Shown: positions 16,977 to 26,014, numbered from the stretch's first letter. The stretch is 64,000 nucleotides of DNA from Paracoccaceae bacterium (GCA_902602765.1 CACKSH010000003.1:62001-126000), one strand, 5' to 3'. Notes: a model not told the origin generated them from the letters alone. Program-made: numbers and translations.

Positions 16977-17846
16977 ATGATCGATGCGCACCATCATCTT
17001 TGGGATTTGGAAAAGGTCTCCTACCCGTGGCTGGAAGCTAAAGGGGTAGTAAGGTTTTTTGGCGACCCAACTCCAATTCAACGAAATTACTTACTAAAAG
17101 AATTCTGTGAAAATGCAAAGGCGGAGGGTTTTGAAGCTTCAGTGCATATCCAAGTAGGTGCTGCTGATCCAATTGATGAGGCAAATTGGATTGATAAAGT
17201 TGCTAAGTCCAACCCAGATTGGCCACTAGTTCAGGTTGTACACTGCGATCTAACTTCGTCTACTATTGAAAGTGATTTAGACTTGATTCAAGAAATGCCC
17301 AGTGTTCGGGGAGTTAGGCAAATTGTTGGACGCTCATCAGAAGAAGATTCTAAAAGTGGAACAAATGAATTACTAAGTTCTACCACTTTTCGGCATGGTC
17401 TTATTGAGTTGGGGAAACGCAATTTGACTTTTGATTTGCAGCTTACACCCGAACTTATTTTGCAAGCTGCTAAAGTAATGAGTTCTGCTCCTGATACAAA
17501 AATTGTGCTTTGTCACGCGGGAAGTCCGGCAGATAGATCTGAGCAAGGTCTAGAACAGTGGGCCAGGGATCTAAGACTATTATCAGATATGGATAATATT
17601 TTTTGTAAGTTATCTGGTTTAGGTATGTTTGATCATAATTGGACGGAAAACTCCATTGCTCCGATCGTAAATGAGTGTCTTCAGCAATTTGGCCCAAGCC
17701 GTTGCATGTTTGGCTCCAACTTTCCTGTAGACAGTTTATATTCAGATTATTCAAGTTTGATTAAAGCTTATCGAAATATTATTCCAAAGTTAGCTTCTGA
17801 AACGGTTTTCGATAAAACCGCGAGAGATTTTTACAAAATACATTGA
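16977..17846 (+). CDS. Amidohydrolase-family (COG3618-like) lactonase/hydrolase
   Basis: The 289-residue TIM-barrel hydrolase starts MIDAHHHLWDLEKVSYPWL, the hallmark of the L-fuconolactonase / 2-pyrone-4,6-dicarboxylate lactonase group, with the metal- or substrate-contacting HxH at residues 5-7. Later landmarks are VVHCDL, RGVRQIVGR, KIVLCHAGSP and FGSNFPVDSLYSDY near the end, where the catalytic aspartate normally lies. It probably hydrolyses a lactone formed by a dehydrogenase step; substrate unknown. It starts 54 bases after the NTF2 gene and 12 bases before the bicupin gene. Confidence 0.85.
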   Translation: MIDAHHHLWDLEKVSYPWLEAKGVVRFFGDPTPIQRNYLLKEFCENAKAEGFEASVHIQVGAADPIDEANWIDKVAKSNPDWPLVQVVHCDLTSSTIESDLDLIQEMPSVRGVRQIVGRSSEEDSKSGTNELLSSTTFRHGLIELGKRNLTFDLQLTPELILQAAKVMSSAPDTKIVLCHAGSPADRSEQGLEQWARDLRLLSDMDNIFCKLSGLGMFDHNWTENSIAPIVNECLQQFGPSRCMFGSNFPVDSLYSDYSSLIKAYRNIIPKLASETVFDKTARDFYKIH

Positions 17847-17858
17847 TAGGATTATGAT

Positions 17859-18830
17859 ATGTCTAATGCACTTAATGAAATAACAGAACGGATCGTTCGC
17901 TACGGTGATTTATCACCATGTAAAACAGCATTTATTGATGCGCATACTCCAGGTTCAGATCAAAAAGAAAACTTCACGATTATCGGCGGTGGAGTTTCAG
18001 AAAGTGTTGATCAACATATACATATAAACCTTCCTCATGGATTTAATATTGGAGCAGCTGGTCAACCACCTAGATGCAGAAATTCATTACATTCGCATAG
18101 AACCGCAGAAGTATTTTTTGTGCTATCCGGTCGTTGGAGGTTCTTCTGGGGCCGATGGGGCACGGCTGGAGAGGTTGTCTTAGAGGTGGGCGATATAATT
18201 AATATACCTACAGGAATTTTTCGTGGATTTGAGAATATCGGAACGGATTATGGGATGATAATGGCAATACTGGGCGGCGATGATGCGGGGGGAGGAGTTA
18301 TTTGGGCGCCTCAAGTAATTGAAGATGCCTCTGACCATGGTCTTATTTTATCGGAGAAAGGCCGTCTGTATGATACTAAACGGGGTCAAGCGCTTCCACC
18401 TAATGAAAAACCAATGCCTCAACTCACAGAAAAAGAGCTTTTAAATTACCCAGAACCATCAACTTCGGAAGTAGTTCCCAACCATGTAGCGAGATATTGG
18501 GATATGGTTTCTTTATCGGATACATCACCTGTCAAAGTGATTGGTGAAACCGGTATGCTTAAAGATAAGCCAGGTTTTGAGGTTGATTTTTTATCCCGTA
18601 ACTCAGGCGGTGATAAAATGGAGAAATTAGATCATAGTGATGTGATTATGCCGGTTAAAGGTCATTGGAAGTTAATTTACAATGAAGGCTCTTTAACTTT
18701 AAATCCGGGAGACACAGTATCAGTTCCTGCTGGTGTACAACATAGAGTAGAACCAGCAATGACAGGTCATTGTTCATTGTATAGAGTCCGCGCCACTTCT
18801 GATCCTGCTGGGCCAACTTGGAAAGGGTAA
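17859..18830 (+). CDS. Bicupin protein
   Basis: The 323-residue protein has two cupin barrels. The first (about residues 45-150) has a full motif 1, HSHRTAEVFFVLSG (HxHx3Ex6G), but motif 2 reads GDIINIPTGIFRGFEN, with R where the metal-binding H is expected. The second (about 215-315) has a degenerate motif 1 (KLDHSDVIMPVKG) and an intact motif 2, GDTVSVPAGVQH. The layout recalls gentisate-type dioxygenases and sugar-binding or isomerase bicupins. Whether it binds a metal as an enzyme or acts as a sensor is open. It sits between the lactonase and the MetE-like gene, 3 bases from the latter. Confidence 0.85.
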   Translation: MSNALNEITERIVRYGDLSPCKTAFIDAHTPGSDQKENFTIIGGGVSESVDQHIHINLPHGFNIGAAGQPPRCRNSLHSHRTAEVFFVLSGRWRFFWGRWGTAGEVVLEVGDIINIPTGIFRGFENIGTDYGMIMAILGGDDAGGGVIWAPQVIEDASDHGLILSEKGRLYDTKRGQALPPNEKPMPQLTEKELLNYPEPSTSEVVPNHVARYWDMVSLSDTSPVKVIGETGMLKDKPGFEVDFLSRNSGGDKMEKLDHSDVIMPVKGHWKLIYNEGSLTLNPGDTVSVPAGVQHRVEPAMTGHCSLYRVRATSDPAGPTWKG

Positions 18831-18833
18831 GGA

Positions 18834-19952
18834 ATGCTCATCAAAACGACACATGTGGGCTCTTTGCCACGAACTCAAAAGGTAGTTGATTTTATTTTTG
18901 CCAGAGAAAATAAAATATCTTTTTCTCAGGAAGAATTTGACAAAGCAATGAGTGAGGCTGTTTTAGAAACGGTCAATAGGCAAGTAAAGGCGGGAATAAA
19001 CATTGTTTCAGATGGTGAAACGTCAAAAATTTCATATGCAACTTACGTAAAAGACAGATACACAGGTTTTGATGGAGACAGCCCACGCAATGCACCAGCT
19101 GATTTGCAGCAGTTCCCGTCGTTTCTTAAGCGATTGGCGGATGATGGTGGAACCCCGCAGTATTCGAGGCCAATGTGTGTTGGAGAGGTAAAGTCAAAAG
19201 GTCAGGGTGAACTTGAAAAGGATATTGCAAATCTGAAGTCTGCAGTTTCGGCAACTGGTGCTGAAAAGGGTTTTATGAATGCAGCCTCGCCAGGAGTTAT
19301 TTCTCTCTTTTTACAAAATGATTACTATCAATCGCGTGAAAAATATCTAGAAGCATTGGCTGGTGCAATGAAGGCAGAGTATGAAACAATTGTGGCAGCG
19401 GGTTTGGACTTGCAGCTTGATTGCCCCGACTTAGCACTGTCGCGCCATATGTTATTTAATGACTTAAGCGATGATGAATTTTTAAAAGTTGCCGATTTAC
19501 ATGTAGAAGCCCTCAATTATGCTCTTTCAGATGTTCCGAAAGAGAAAGTTCGTGTTCATATATGTTGGGGTAATTACGAAGGTCCTCACGTATGTGATAT
19601 TCCCATGTCAAAGATGTTTGACACGTTGATGGCAACTGAATCGGGCTATGTATTATTTGAAACATCTAACCCAAGACATGGACATGAATGGACCGTTTTT
19701 AGGGATCGTAAAGCAGATATACCCGATGATAAAATACTGGTCCCAGGTGTTGTCGATACAACTACAAATTTTGTAGAACACCCAGATTTAGTTGCCCAAA
19801 GGTTGGAACGTTTTGTAGATATAGTTGGCCGCGAACGAGTTGTTGCTGGCAGTGATTGTGGCTTTGGTACTTTTGCAGGCTTTGGAACAGTTGATCCAGA
19901 AATCGCTTATGCTAAGCTGGAAAGTCTCTCTCAAGGTGCTCAAAAAGTTTAG
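18834..19952 (+). CDS. Core MetE-like (cobalamin-independent methionine synthase family) protein
   Basis: The 372-residue protein corresponds to the C-terminal catalytic barrel of MetE and starts LIKTTHVGSLPRT, a family hallmark. All four zinc ligands are present: H242 and C244 (HICWGN), E276 (FETSNPR) and C342 (GSDCGFG). The N-terminal half of full MetE (about 750 residues) is absent. Such core enzymes transfer a methyl group, or in the epoxyalkane:coenzyme M transferase branch join a thiol to a substrate. Within a catabolic operon it more plausibly acts on an O-, N- or S-methyl or thioether group of the substrate than in bulk methionine synthesis (inference). GGAATG start context; 2-base gap to the next gene. 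Confidence 0.85.
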   Translation: MLIKTTHVGSLPRTQKVVDFIFARENKISFSQEEFDKAMSEAVLETVNRQVKAGINIVSDGETSKISYATYVKDRYTGFDGDSPRNAPADLQQFPSFLKRLADDGGTPQYSRPMCVGEVKSKGQGELEKDIANLKSAVSATGAEKGFMNAASPGVISLFLQNDYYQSREKYLEALAGAMKAEYETIVAAGLDLQLDCPDLALSRHMLFNDLSDDEFLKVADLHVEALNYALSDVPKEKVRVHICWGNYEGPHVCDIPMSKMFDTLMATESGYVLFETSNPRHGHEWTVFRDRKADIPDDKILVPGVVDTTTNFVEHPDLVAQRLERFVDIVGRERVVAGSDCGFGTFAGFGTVDPEIAYAKLESLSQGAQKV

Positions 19953-19954
19953 CA

Positions 19955-20671
19955 ATGGAACAAGTTGTTCTCTTGCCAGGTTTAATGTGTGATGAACGCT
20001 TGTTTGGTCCTATTATAAAACCTCTTAAAAAAAATTATCGTGTTCATATACCGGTAATGGACCGCTTCAAAAGTATGGATGAAATGGCCAATTTTGTATT
20101 AAATTCCATAAGTGGTTCTTTTCATACTTTGGGTTTGTCTATGGGCGGAATTATTGCAATGACGCTCGCGATAAATGACCCAAGCCGGGTGAAATCTATG
20201 ATTTTGATGGATACCAGTCCTCATTCTGATAGCGCTAGAAAACAAGCAAGTCGGGATATTCAGATAAAATCGATATCAGAGACGAAAGATTTGGAGCGAT
20301 TAGTAGCTGAAGAACTAAAGCCAAATTATGTTTATAATGAGCTGACAAATCAACATGTATTAGATTTATGTATGCAAATGGCCCTGGACCTAGGCATTGA
20401 AGTATTTGCTAATCAATGTTTAGCGCTCAGAAATAGGCAAAGTCTTACGAACTTGCTATCACAAATAAACTGTAGAACCTTAGTATTGTGCGGTGAACAT
20501 GATAAGCTTTGCCCTGTAAGTGTGCACGAAGAAATGGTAAACTATATTTCAAATTCTACACTATCAGTTATTCCAAACTGTGGGCATTTACCAATTCTAG
20601 AGGAACCTGAGATATGTATAAAAGAAATCGCATCGTTTTTGAATTTGGGATTAGATGAATGTCGCGTATAG
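19955..20671 (+). CDS. Alpha/beta hydrolase
   Basis: The 238-residue alpha/beta hydrolase has the nucleophile elbow GLSMGG (serine near residue 60), the acid in CGEHDKLCP and the histidine in NCGHLPILEEP. It resembles the small enol-lactonase/esterase branch. It should cleave an ester, lactone or C-C bond of a pathway intermediate in the cytoplasm. It starts 2 bases after the MetE-like stop and its end overlaps the aldolase start by 13 bases, indicating tight translational coupling. Specificity cannot be read. Confidence 0.88.
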   Translation: MEQVVLLPGLMCDERLFGPIIKPLKKNYRVHIPVMDRFKSMDEMANFVLNSISGSFHTLGLSMGGIIAMTLAINDPSRVKSMILMDTSPHSDSARKQASRDIQIKSISETKDLERLVAEELKPNYVYNELTNQHVLDLCMQMALDLGIEVFANQCLALRNRQSLTNLLSQINCRTLVLCGEHDKLCPVSVHEEMVNYISNSTLSVIPNCGHLPILEEPEICIKEIASFLNLGLDECRV

Positions 20672-21429
20672 GTTCGTTTAAATCTCGGGTTGTGTCGCGT
20701 GAACGTATGGTAGGTACGTTTCTTAAAACACCTCATTATGTAATGATTGAGGTATTTGCTCAAAGTGGATTTGATTTTTTATGCTTAGATGCTGAACATG
20801 CACCATTTGACCGACGCGCAATTGATGAATGTATGGCCGTTTCGCGCGCATTAGATTTTCCAGTTCTAGTAAGGGTTGGAGATACTAGTCACCGAGAGAT
20901 TTTATCGGCGATAGATTGTGGGGCTGTTGGTATTGTTGCACCTCACATCGAAACATTGCCTCAAGCAGAAGAATTGGCAAAGGCTGCAAGATTTGGTCTT
21001 GGTGGGAGAGGATATGCTGGTTCAACTCGATGGGCTGGTTATGCAACAAAAAAAATGCCTGATTTGCTGGCTCAGTCACGGGACGAAACAGTCGTGATTG
21101 CTCAAATAGAGGAACCAGCTGCCGTTGAGATTGCAGACTCAATTGCAAGAATTGAAGGAATAGATGGGCTTTTTGCAGGTCCAGCTGATCTATCTGTGGG
21201 CATGGGCTATAAAAATCAGGACTCAAAAGAGTTAAAAGCAGCGTTGAAAAAAGTCGGTGTAGCAGCGAAAGAGAATGGTAAGGGGTATGCAAGTTTTATT
21301 GGTGATGCAGATCAAGCCAAATCTTGGGCAGAGGACTATGGCGTAAATATGTTTTTTGTTGGCTCAGAGCACAGCTTTATGCGAAACAAAGCAAATGAAA
21401 TTTCACTTCGGGTCAAGGAAATCTCGTAA
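20659..21429 (+). CDS. HpcH/HpaI-family aldolase
   Basis: The 256-residue class II aldolase has CLDAEHAPFD, the arginine in VLVRVGDT, IGIV-like AVGIVAPHIE, QIEEPAAVEIADSIA and the metal-site block GIDGLFAGPADLSVGMG. Members cleave 4-hydroxy-2-oxo acids to pyruvate plus an aldehyde. This would deliver the carbon of the pathway to central metabolism and suggests an upstream 2-oxo acid intermediate, in line with the lactonase, dehydrogenases and possible dehydratases nearby. The start overlaps the preceding hydrolase gene by 13 bases. Confidence 0.92.
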   Translation: MSRIGSFKSRVVSRERMVGTFLKTPHYVMIEVFAQSGFDFLCLDAEHAPFDRRAIDECMAVSRALDFPVLVRVGDTSHREILSAIDCGAVGIVAPHIETLPQAEELAKAARFGLGGRGYAGSTRWAGYATKKMPDLLAQSRDETVVIAQIEEPAAVEIADSIARIEGIDGLFAGPADLSVGMGYKNQDSKELKAALKKVGVAAKENGKGYASFIGDADQAKSWAEDYGVNMFFVGSEHSFMRNKANEISLRVKEIS

Positions 21430-21444
21430 AAAAAGAGGTGTTTT

Positions 21445-22053
21445 ATGTATTATGACCCTAGTGAAGGACATGGGCTACCCCACAATCCATTTAACGCAAT
21501 TGTATCTCCTCGGCCAATTGGCTGGGTTTCAACGCGAAGTTATGACGGGATTGATAATTTAGCACCATATTCTTTTTTTAATGCTGTTGCTTATACTCCC
21601 CCTCAAGTTATGTTTTCAGCAACCTCTTCAAAAGCAGATCAGGATGGTACTAAAGACACGGTGGCTAATATCCGCGAAACAGGCGTTTTCTGCGTCAACA
21701 TAGTTTCTGAGCAGCAAATTTCTGTAATGAATAAATCATCTCAAGCCCTATCCAAGGAAATTGATGAGTTTGAATTTTCTGGTATTAAAAAGCAGGAATG
21801 TACGGCCATAAATTGTTCATTAGTAGCGGGTGGTCCAGCTGCACTAGAGTGTAAATTGACGGAAATTATTAAATTATCAGGTGATGCAAATTTTGCTGTT
21901 TTTGGAGAGGTTGTTGGGATCCATATGAGAGATGATTGTATAATAGACGGCCGTTTTGAAATAAAGATGTACAATCCAGTTTCTCGGCTTGGTTACCGAG
22001 ATTATGCAATTATAAAGGATTATTTTGAACTAAAGCGTCCTGATGATATTTGA
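21445..22053 (+). CDS. Flavin reductase-like (FMN-binding split barrel) protein
   Basis: The 202-residue protein begins with the split-barrel block PFNAIVSPRPIGWVSTRSYDGIDNLAPYSFFNAV and continues VMFSATSSK and GVFCVNIVSEQQ, typical of the DIM6/NTAB flavin-reductase family. It may supply reduced flavin to an oxygenase or act directly on a substrate. No partner monooxygenase is seen in the cluster, so its role is unclear. GAGGTG precedes the ATG. It is the last gene of the rightward operon and converges on the VOC gene with a 5-base gap. Confidence 0.85.
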   Translation: MYYDPSEGHGLPHNPFNAIVSPRPIGWVSTRSYDGIDNLAPYSFFNAVAYTPPQVMFSATSSKADQDGTKDTVANIRETGVFCVNIVSEQQISVMNKSSQALSKEIDEFEFSGIKKQECTAINCSLVAGGPAALECKLTEIIKLSGDANFAVFGEVVGIHMRDDCIIDGRFEIKMYNPVSRLGYRDYAIIKDYFELKRPDDI

Positions 22054-22058
22054 AGGTG

Positions 22059-22622
22059 TTACAAGCTATCGCGTTGGCTTGTAATTTCCTCAATTGCTGT
22101 GGCGATGTGCTCCTGTTGGATATTATATGCCCCTTTGTTAACTCTTATTCGATGGGCTTTAATCATAACATCAGCAATCCGGGTACCTTCTGGTATAACA
22201 AAGGTGTAATAGGCCAATTCAATTAGTAGACCTAGTGGATCTCGAAAGTATATTGACTTCATAAATCCGCGATCCTTCGGGCCTGTATATGCTATTTGGC
22301 GTTCCTTTAAACGACTTTCAACTTGCTCGAATACGGCCTGGCTCAATTCGAAAGCTACATGATGCACAGCACCAGTTTCCTGAGAAACTTTCTTATTTAT
22401 ATCTTTTCGTTTTTCGTCTGTAAAAATTGTAATTAACCGTCCGTCGCCAGGATCAAAATAAAGATGGGACTCATCATTATTGTCTAAATTCGGTTGTTCA
22501 AAGACAAAAGGCATCCCGAGGACACCTTGCCAGAAATCTATGGAAATCTCTCGCGAGGCTCCAACCAATGTTATATGATGAACACCTTGTGTTGGAATAG
22601 TTGCTACGGTCTTATTTGGCAC
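22059..22622 (-). CDS. Vicinal oxygen chelate (glyoxalase/dioxygenase-like) protein
   Basis: The 187-residue VOC protein has paired beta-alpha-beta units. GVHHITLVGAS carries the first metal-ligand histidine, GAVHHVAFELS the second and LGLLIELAYY the terminal glutamate. It could be a glyoxalase, epimerase or ring-cleaving dioxygenase. It is on the minus strand, 115 bases downstream of the TRAP large permease gene, so it may belong to the TRAP transcript or be independent. It is a possible accessory of either the NTF2-rich pathway or the TRAP substrate pathway. Confidence 0.82.
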   Translation of the reverse strand: MPNKTVATIPTQGVHHITLVGASREISIDFWQGVLGMPFVFEQPNLDNNDESHLYFDPGDGRLITIFTDEKRKDINKKVSQETGAVHHVAFELSQAVFEQVESRLKERQIAYTGPKDRGFMKSIYFRDPLGLLIELAYYTFVIPEGTRIADVMIKAHRIRVNKGAYNIQQEHIATAIEEITSQRDSL

Positions 22623-22737
22623 TTTTACCTACTTGGGTTAAACTACTTATGAATGAGTTATAAATTATTTTTTTGATATACTTGCTGGGACTTGCTGCAA
22701 AGCATGAGAATATAATTACCACAAACGATACTAAATT

Positions 22738-25092
22738 TTATTTCAGTAAATCTGGTACTATAGTCACAACTTGTGGGAATAATGCGAGTAATCCCAAACC
22801 TACTAACTGAATGACAACAAATGGAAGAACTCCTCGATAAATTTGACGGGTGGTAACGTGGGATGGTGCAACACCCCTCAAGTAAAATAGTGCAAAGCCA
22901 AAAGGAGGAGTTAAAAATGATGTTTGCAAATTTATCGCAACCATTATGGTTACCCAACTAGGATCAAATGATCCGCCATAAATCACGGGGCCAACAATTG
23001 GAATGACAATATAAATTATTTCTAAGAAATCTAAAACGAACCCCAGAATAAAAAGAACCAGCATGACGATAAAGAACGCAGTCCATTCATTGGAGAAGCT
23101 TCTTAGGAATTGTTGGATGTAGTGTTCACCACCAAAAGATATTAGAACTAAATTTAATATTTGAGACCCAATTAAAATTGTGAAGACCATCGAAGTTACT
23201 TTTGCGGTCTCACGTACTACAGGCGCTAAAATGTCTTCCCTATAGAGATACAAACACGACCAAAAAATACCAAAAATAGTATAAATAAAAGCTGAGAAAG
23301 CCACAATAAATGCCAGTATGTTTTCTAAAGACATGTCTGGCATAAGTCGCATATCAAAATTAATGCCTACTACCAGCATTATTACGATCGCTAGCGAAAT
23401 TCGTAAGACTGGTGTGACACTCAACCCATTGCTGCTGAGCTTTCTAGCGGTAGCGAGCAAAATTGCTCCACCTGCGCCAAGCGCGGCGGCTGGAGTAGGG
23501 TTAGTAATTCCTCCTAAAATAGAGCCAAGGACTGCGACGATTAAAACGAGTGGTGGGAAGACCACTCTTATCAAGTCATTTGCAAATAAACGATTTAATG
23601 CTTCTTTGACACCGTAGAGCGTCATTAGTCCAGGTATAGCAATCATCAATGTAGTCACGCCTGGACTAGTCAATGCTGAGATAAAGAGAATATCGCATAA
23701 CAGTATCAAGACAATGCCAAGACCACCAATAACAAGCGGCCGTGTATCTTTTGTAAAATTTACTGCTTTGCCAAGCATTAGGGTTACGCCCAACAACAAA
23801 GCACTAAGCCCTATGCCCGTGCCGATGGGTGGCATTACTGCTAATTTTTCATCAAGAAGCACAGCCCGCTCTTCATCTGATAGTTGTCTGGATTCCTGAA
23901 CTCCACCGGCCGCCTCAATTGCTGTTTGTTGAGCAACAGCAGCGTCCCAAGCCTCTTGGCCGTGAAGTTCAATCATAGCCGCGGCACACTCGGGATCAAC
24001 ATTTGTACGTAATGCGGCACCTTCCATAATATCAGAGTAAGTATCAACTATTGTAGACTGGCTTCCTATTAAGTTAAATTCAATCGACAAAAGAAATACC
24101 GCTAATGCGCCAATGGGTAAAAAGAGAGACCACATTAGAAGTTCATTCCGGCCTGCACCGTAATAACTTGCGTCGCTTCCATCGGCTTGTATGGCAGGAG
24201 CCTTAGATGGGTTAAGCAGTGCAAATCCAAATGCATATAAAGCATACAACAAGGCAAGCATAATACCAGGAAGAAGGGCTGCCTGAAATAGGGTGCCTAC
24301 CGAGACAACCGCGGGCTCACCCAAATAAGTCAGAGCATCTGTACAACCTGCCAACTGAGCTCTATCTTCTTGCGCTGCGGAATAGATATCACCCGTGAGT
24401 GTTCCCAATAAAACAATGACGATGGAAGGCGGAATGATCTGTCCCAGTGTTCCCGATGCGGCGATTACACCTGTTGCTAATTCTGGTGAATAATTATTCC
24501 GAAGCATTGTTGGAAGGGCGAGAAGACCCATTGTAACAACAGTTGCTCCTACAATCCCTGTTGAAGCTGCTAGAAAAGCGCCCACCACCACAATTGATAC
24601 TGCGAGACCACCTGGCAGAGGCCCAAAAATATTAGCCATTTTGGTAAGAAGTTCATCCGCTATGCGTGATCTTTCAAGTGTAATACCCATAAGAACAAAC
24701 ATTAGTACAGCGAGTAATGTTTCTATGGATTGGCCGGCAAACACCCTTTCGTTCATGCGATTAACAACGAATGATATATTTCTGTCTAAAGCAACTTCCC
24801 ACCCTTGGGGAAATACTGGATAAGCGGCACGCGGTAATTCCGGGTGTGTGAAAACAGATATCGCCTCAGGTTTGAAACCTGATGCAACGACATCCTTAAA
24901 CGCCTGTGAGCTTGTATCAATGGCTTGGTGAATTAGTAAGCCTTGGCCGTCCAAAATAGCAATTATTGCAAATGATATTACTCCAGCACCACCTATTGCA
25001 AATGCTACAGGAAATCCTGAGAGGATTGCTGCGAATAGTGTTACAAAGACAATAATTAGTCCGATTTCTACCCCGTCTAGCCCTAGTAACAT
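22738..25092 (-). CDS. TRAP transporter large permease (DctM type), extended form
   Basis: The 784-residue membrane protein has the DctM core: FAGQSIETLLAVLMFVLMG, STGIVGATVVTMGLLALP, GTLGQIIPPSIVIVLLG, and near the end LDFLEIIYIVIPIVGP and FLTPPFGFALFYLRG. Ordinary DctM proteins are about 430 residues. This one carries a loop after the first helices (DTSSQAFKDVV... to residue about 115) and a large central region (about residues 245-510) with extra helices, as in the long large-permease subfamily. It couples solute uptake to an ion gradient together with the small permease, whose stop lies 1 base upstream, and the periplasmic protein. Confidence 0.9.
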   Translation of the reverse strand: MLLGLDGVEIGLIIVFVTLFAAILSGFPVAFAIGGAGVISFAIIAILDGQGLLIHQAIDTSSQAFKDVVASGFKPEAISVFTHPELPRAAYPVFPQGWEVALDRNISFVVNRMNERVFAGQSIETLLAVLMFVLMGITLERSRIADELLTKMANIFGPLPGGLAVSIVVVGAFLAASTGIVGATVVTMGLLALPTMLRNNYSPELATGVIAASGTLGQIIPPSIVIVLLGTLTGDIYSAAQEDRAQLAGCTDALTYLGEPAVVSVGTLFQAALLPGIMLALLYALYAFGFALLNPSKAPAIQADGSDASYYGAGRNELLMWSLFLPIGALAVFLLSIEFNLIGSQSTIVDTYSDIMEGAALRTNVDPECAAAMIELHGQEAWDAAVAQQTAIEAAGGVQESRQLSDEERAVLLDEKLAVMPPIGTGIGLSALLLGVTLMLGKAVNFTKDTRPLVIGGLGIVLILLCDILFISALTSPGVTTLMIAIPGLMTLYGVKEALNRLFANDLIRVVFPPLVLIVAVLGSILGGITNPTPAAALGAGGAILLATARKLSSNGLSVTPVLRISLAIVIMLVVGINFDMRLMPDMSLENILAFIVAFSAFIYTIFGIFWSCLYLYREDILAPVVRETAKVTSMVFTILIGSQILNLVLISFGGEHYIQQFLRSFSNEWTAFFIVMLVLFILGFVLDFLEIIYIVIPIVGPVIYGGSFDPSWVTIMVAINLQTSFLTPPFGFALFYLRGVAPSHVTTRQIYRGVLPFVVIQLVGLGLLALFPQVVTIVPDLLK

Positions 25093-25093
25093 G

Positions 25094-26014
25094 TTATTTC
25101 TCCGCTTCTTCTGAAGTTCTAATGTCCAGGTCTAGGTACTTCCCTTCTAACTCCTCCCCTTCTCGCCATTCTAAAAATGACCGATAGAAGAATGATAAGG
25201 CATGGATCATAATTAATCCTGTATAGGCTAAAATCAGAACTTTAAATAAAAAGTAAGCATTGAAACCGTTTGGCGAAACACCAATAGTTTCAACATTCCA
25301 GCGCATTGCCCGGGCTTTCATGACTAATTTTTCAACAGTATCAGATGCAGATGGTTTTGGGACAATCAAATGTCGCCATAAAAAAAACCAGCTGTACATC
25401 CAAAGAAGAATAGCCGCCGGAAGCATGAAAAATATACTACCAAACATATCTATAATTCTTTTGGTTCTATAGCTTACAGCTGAATAAAATAAATCCACCC
25501 TGACGTGTCCGCCCTGAACAAAAGTGTATGTAACACAAAGTGCTACGATCATTGCATTATATAATTTAAGACTTTCAGACCACCAGCTTACGTCAAATGA
25601 AAAGGCCAAGCCAAAACCAATAGTTATTTCCGATACAGCAAAAACGCGTTGAATAAATATAATGACAATTTGGATCAGGACCATCGTAAGTCCTGCCCAC
25701 GCGAAAAAACGGCCTGTTGTGTTAGCTACAGTTTCAAGTGAAGTAACCGTTTTCCACATCAACGGCCTGTAGTACATCGCTAAAGCCGTGTATAAGACAA
25801 TGATAATAGTAATTGCAAAAAATAACTCCGTCGATGCACCATAATAAATAAAGCGCATCAATGATTGTTTATCTTCCGTCGTTTTTCCCCAAGTTATCCA
25901 GTCCAACCATAAAGTTGGCTGTGATAAAGCGGAAAATATATTGGGAAAAGCTGATAGAAACTGAGAGATTAGCCACAGAAATGGACTATCGGAAAATGTG
26001 TAAGCCGTATCCAT
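25094..26014 (-). CDS. TRAP transporter small permease (DctQ type)
   Basis: The 306-residue protein has about five or six hydrophobic segments, including ELFFAITIIIVLYTALAMYY, WAGLTMVLIQIVIIF, MIVALCVTYTFVQGGHVRVD and VLILAYTGLIMIHAL. The GGHVRVD(L) motif is typical of DctQ subunits. It is longer than the usual 160-200 residues, matching the extended large permease downstream. It lies 114 bases after the binding-protein gene, from which it is separated by a terminator-like hairpin. Confidence 0.88.
   Translation of the reverse strand: MDTAYTFSDSPFLWLISQFLSAFPNIFSALSQPTLWLDWITWGKTTEDKQSLMRFIYYGASTELFFAITIIIVLYTALAMYYRPLMWKTVTSLETVANTTGRFFAWAGLTMVLIQIVIIFIQRVFAVSEITIGFGLAFSFDVSWWSESLKLYNAMIVALCVTYTFVQGGHVRVDLFYSAVSYRTKRIIDMFGSIFFMLPAAILLWMYSWFFLWRHLIVPKPSASDTVEKLVMKARAMRWNVETIGVSPNGFNAYFLFKVLILAYTGLIMIHALSFFYRSFLEWREGEELEGKYLDLDIRTSEEAEK

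Noticed and set aside
20885-21292. 135-codon leucine-rich open frame antisense to the aldolase gene
   Set aside because: Low-complexity product opposite conserved aldolase motifs; judged a shadow frame.
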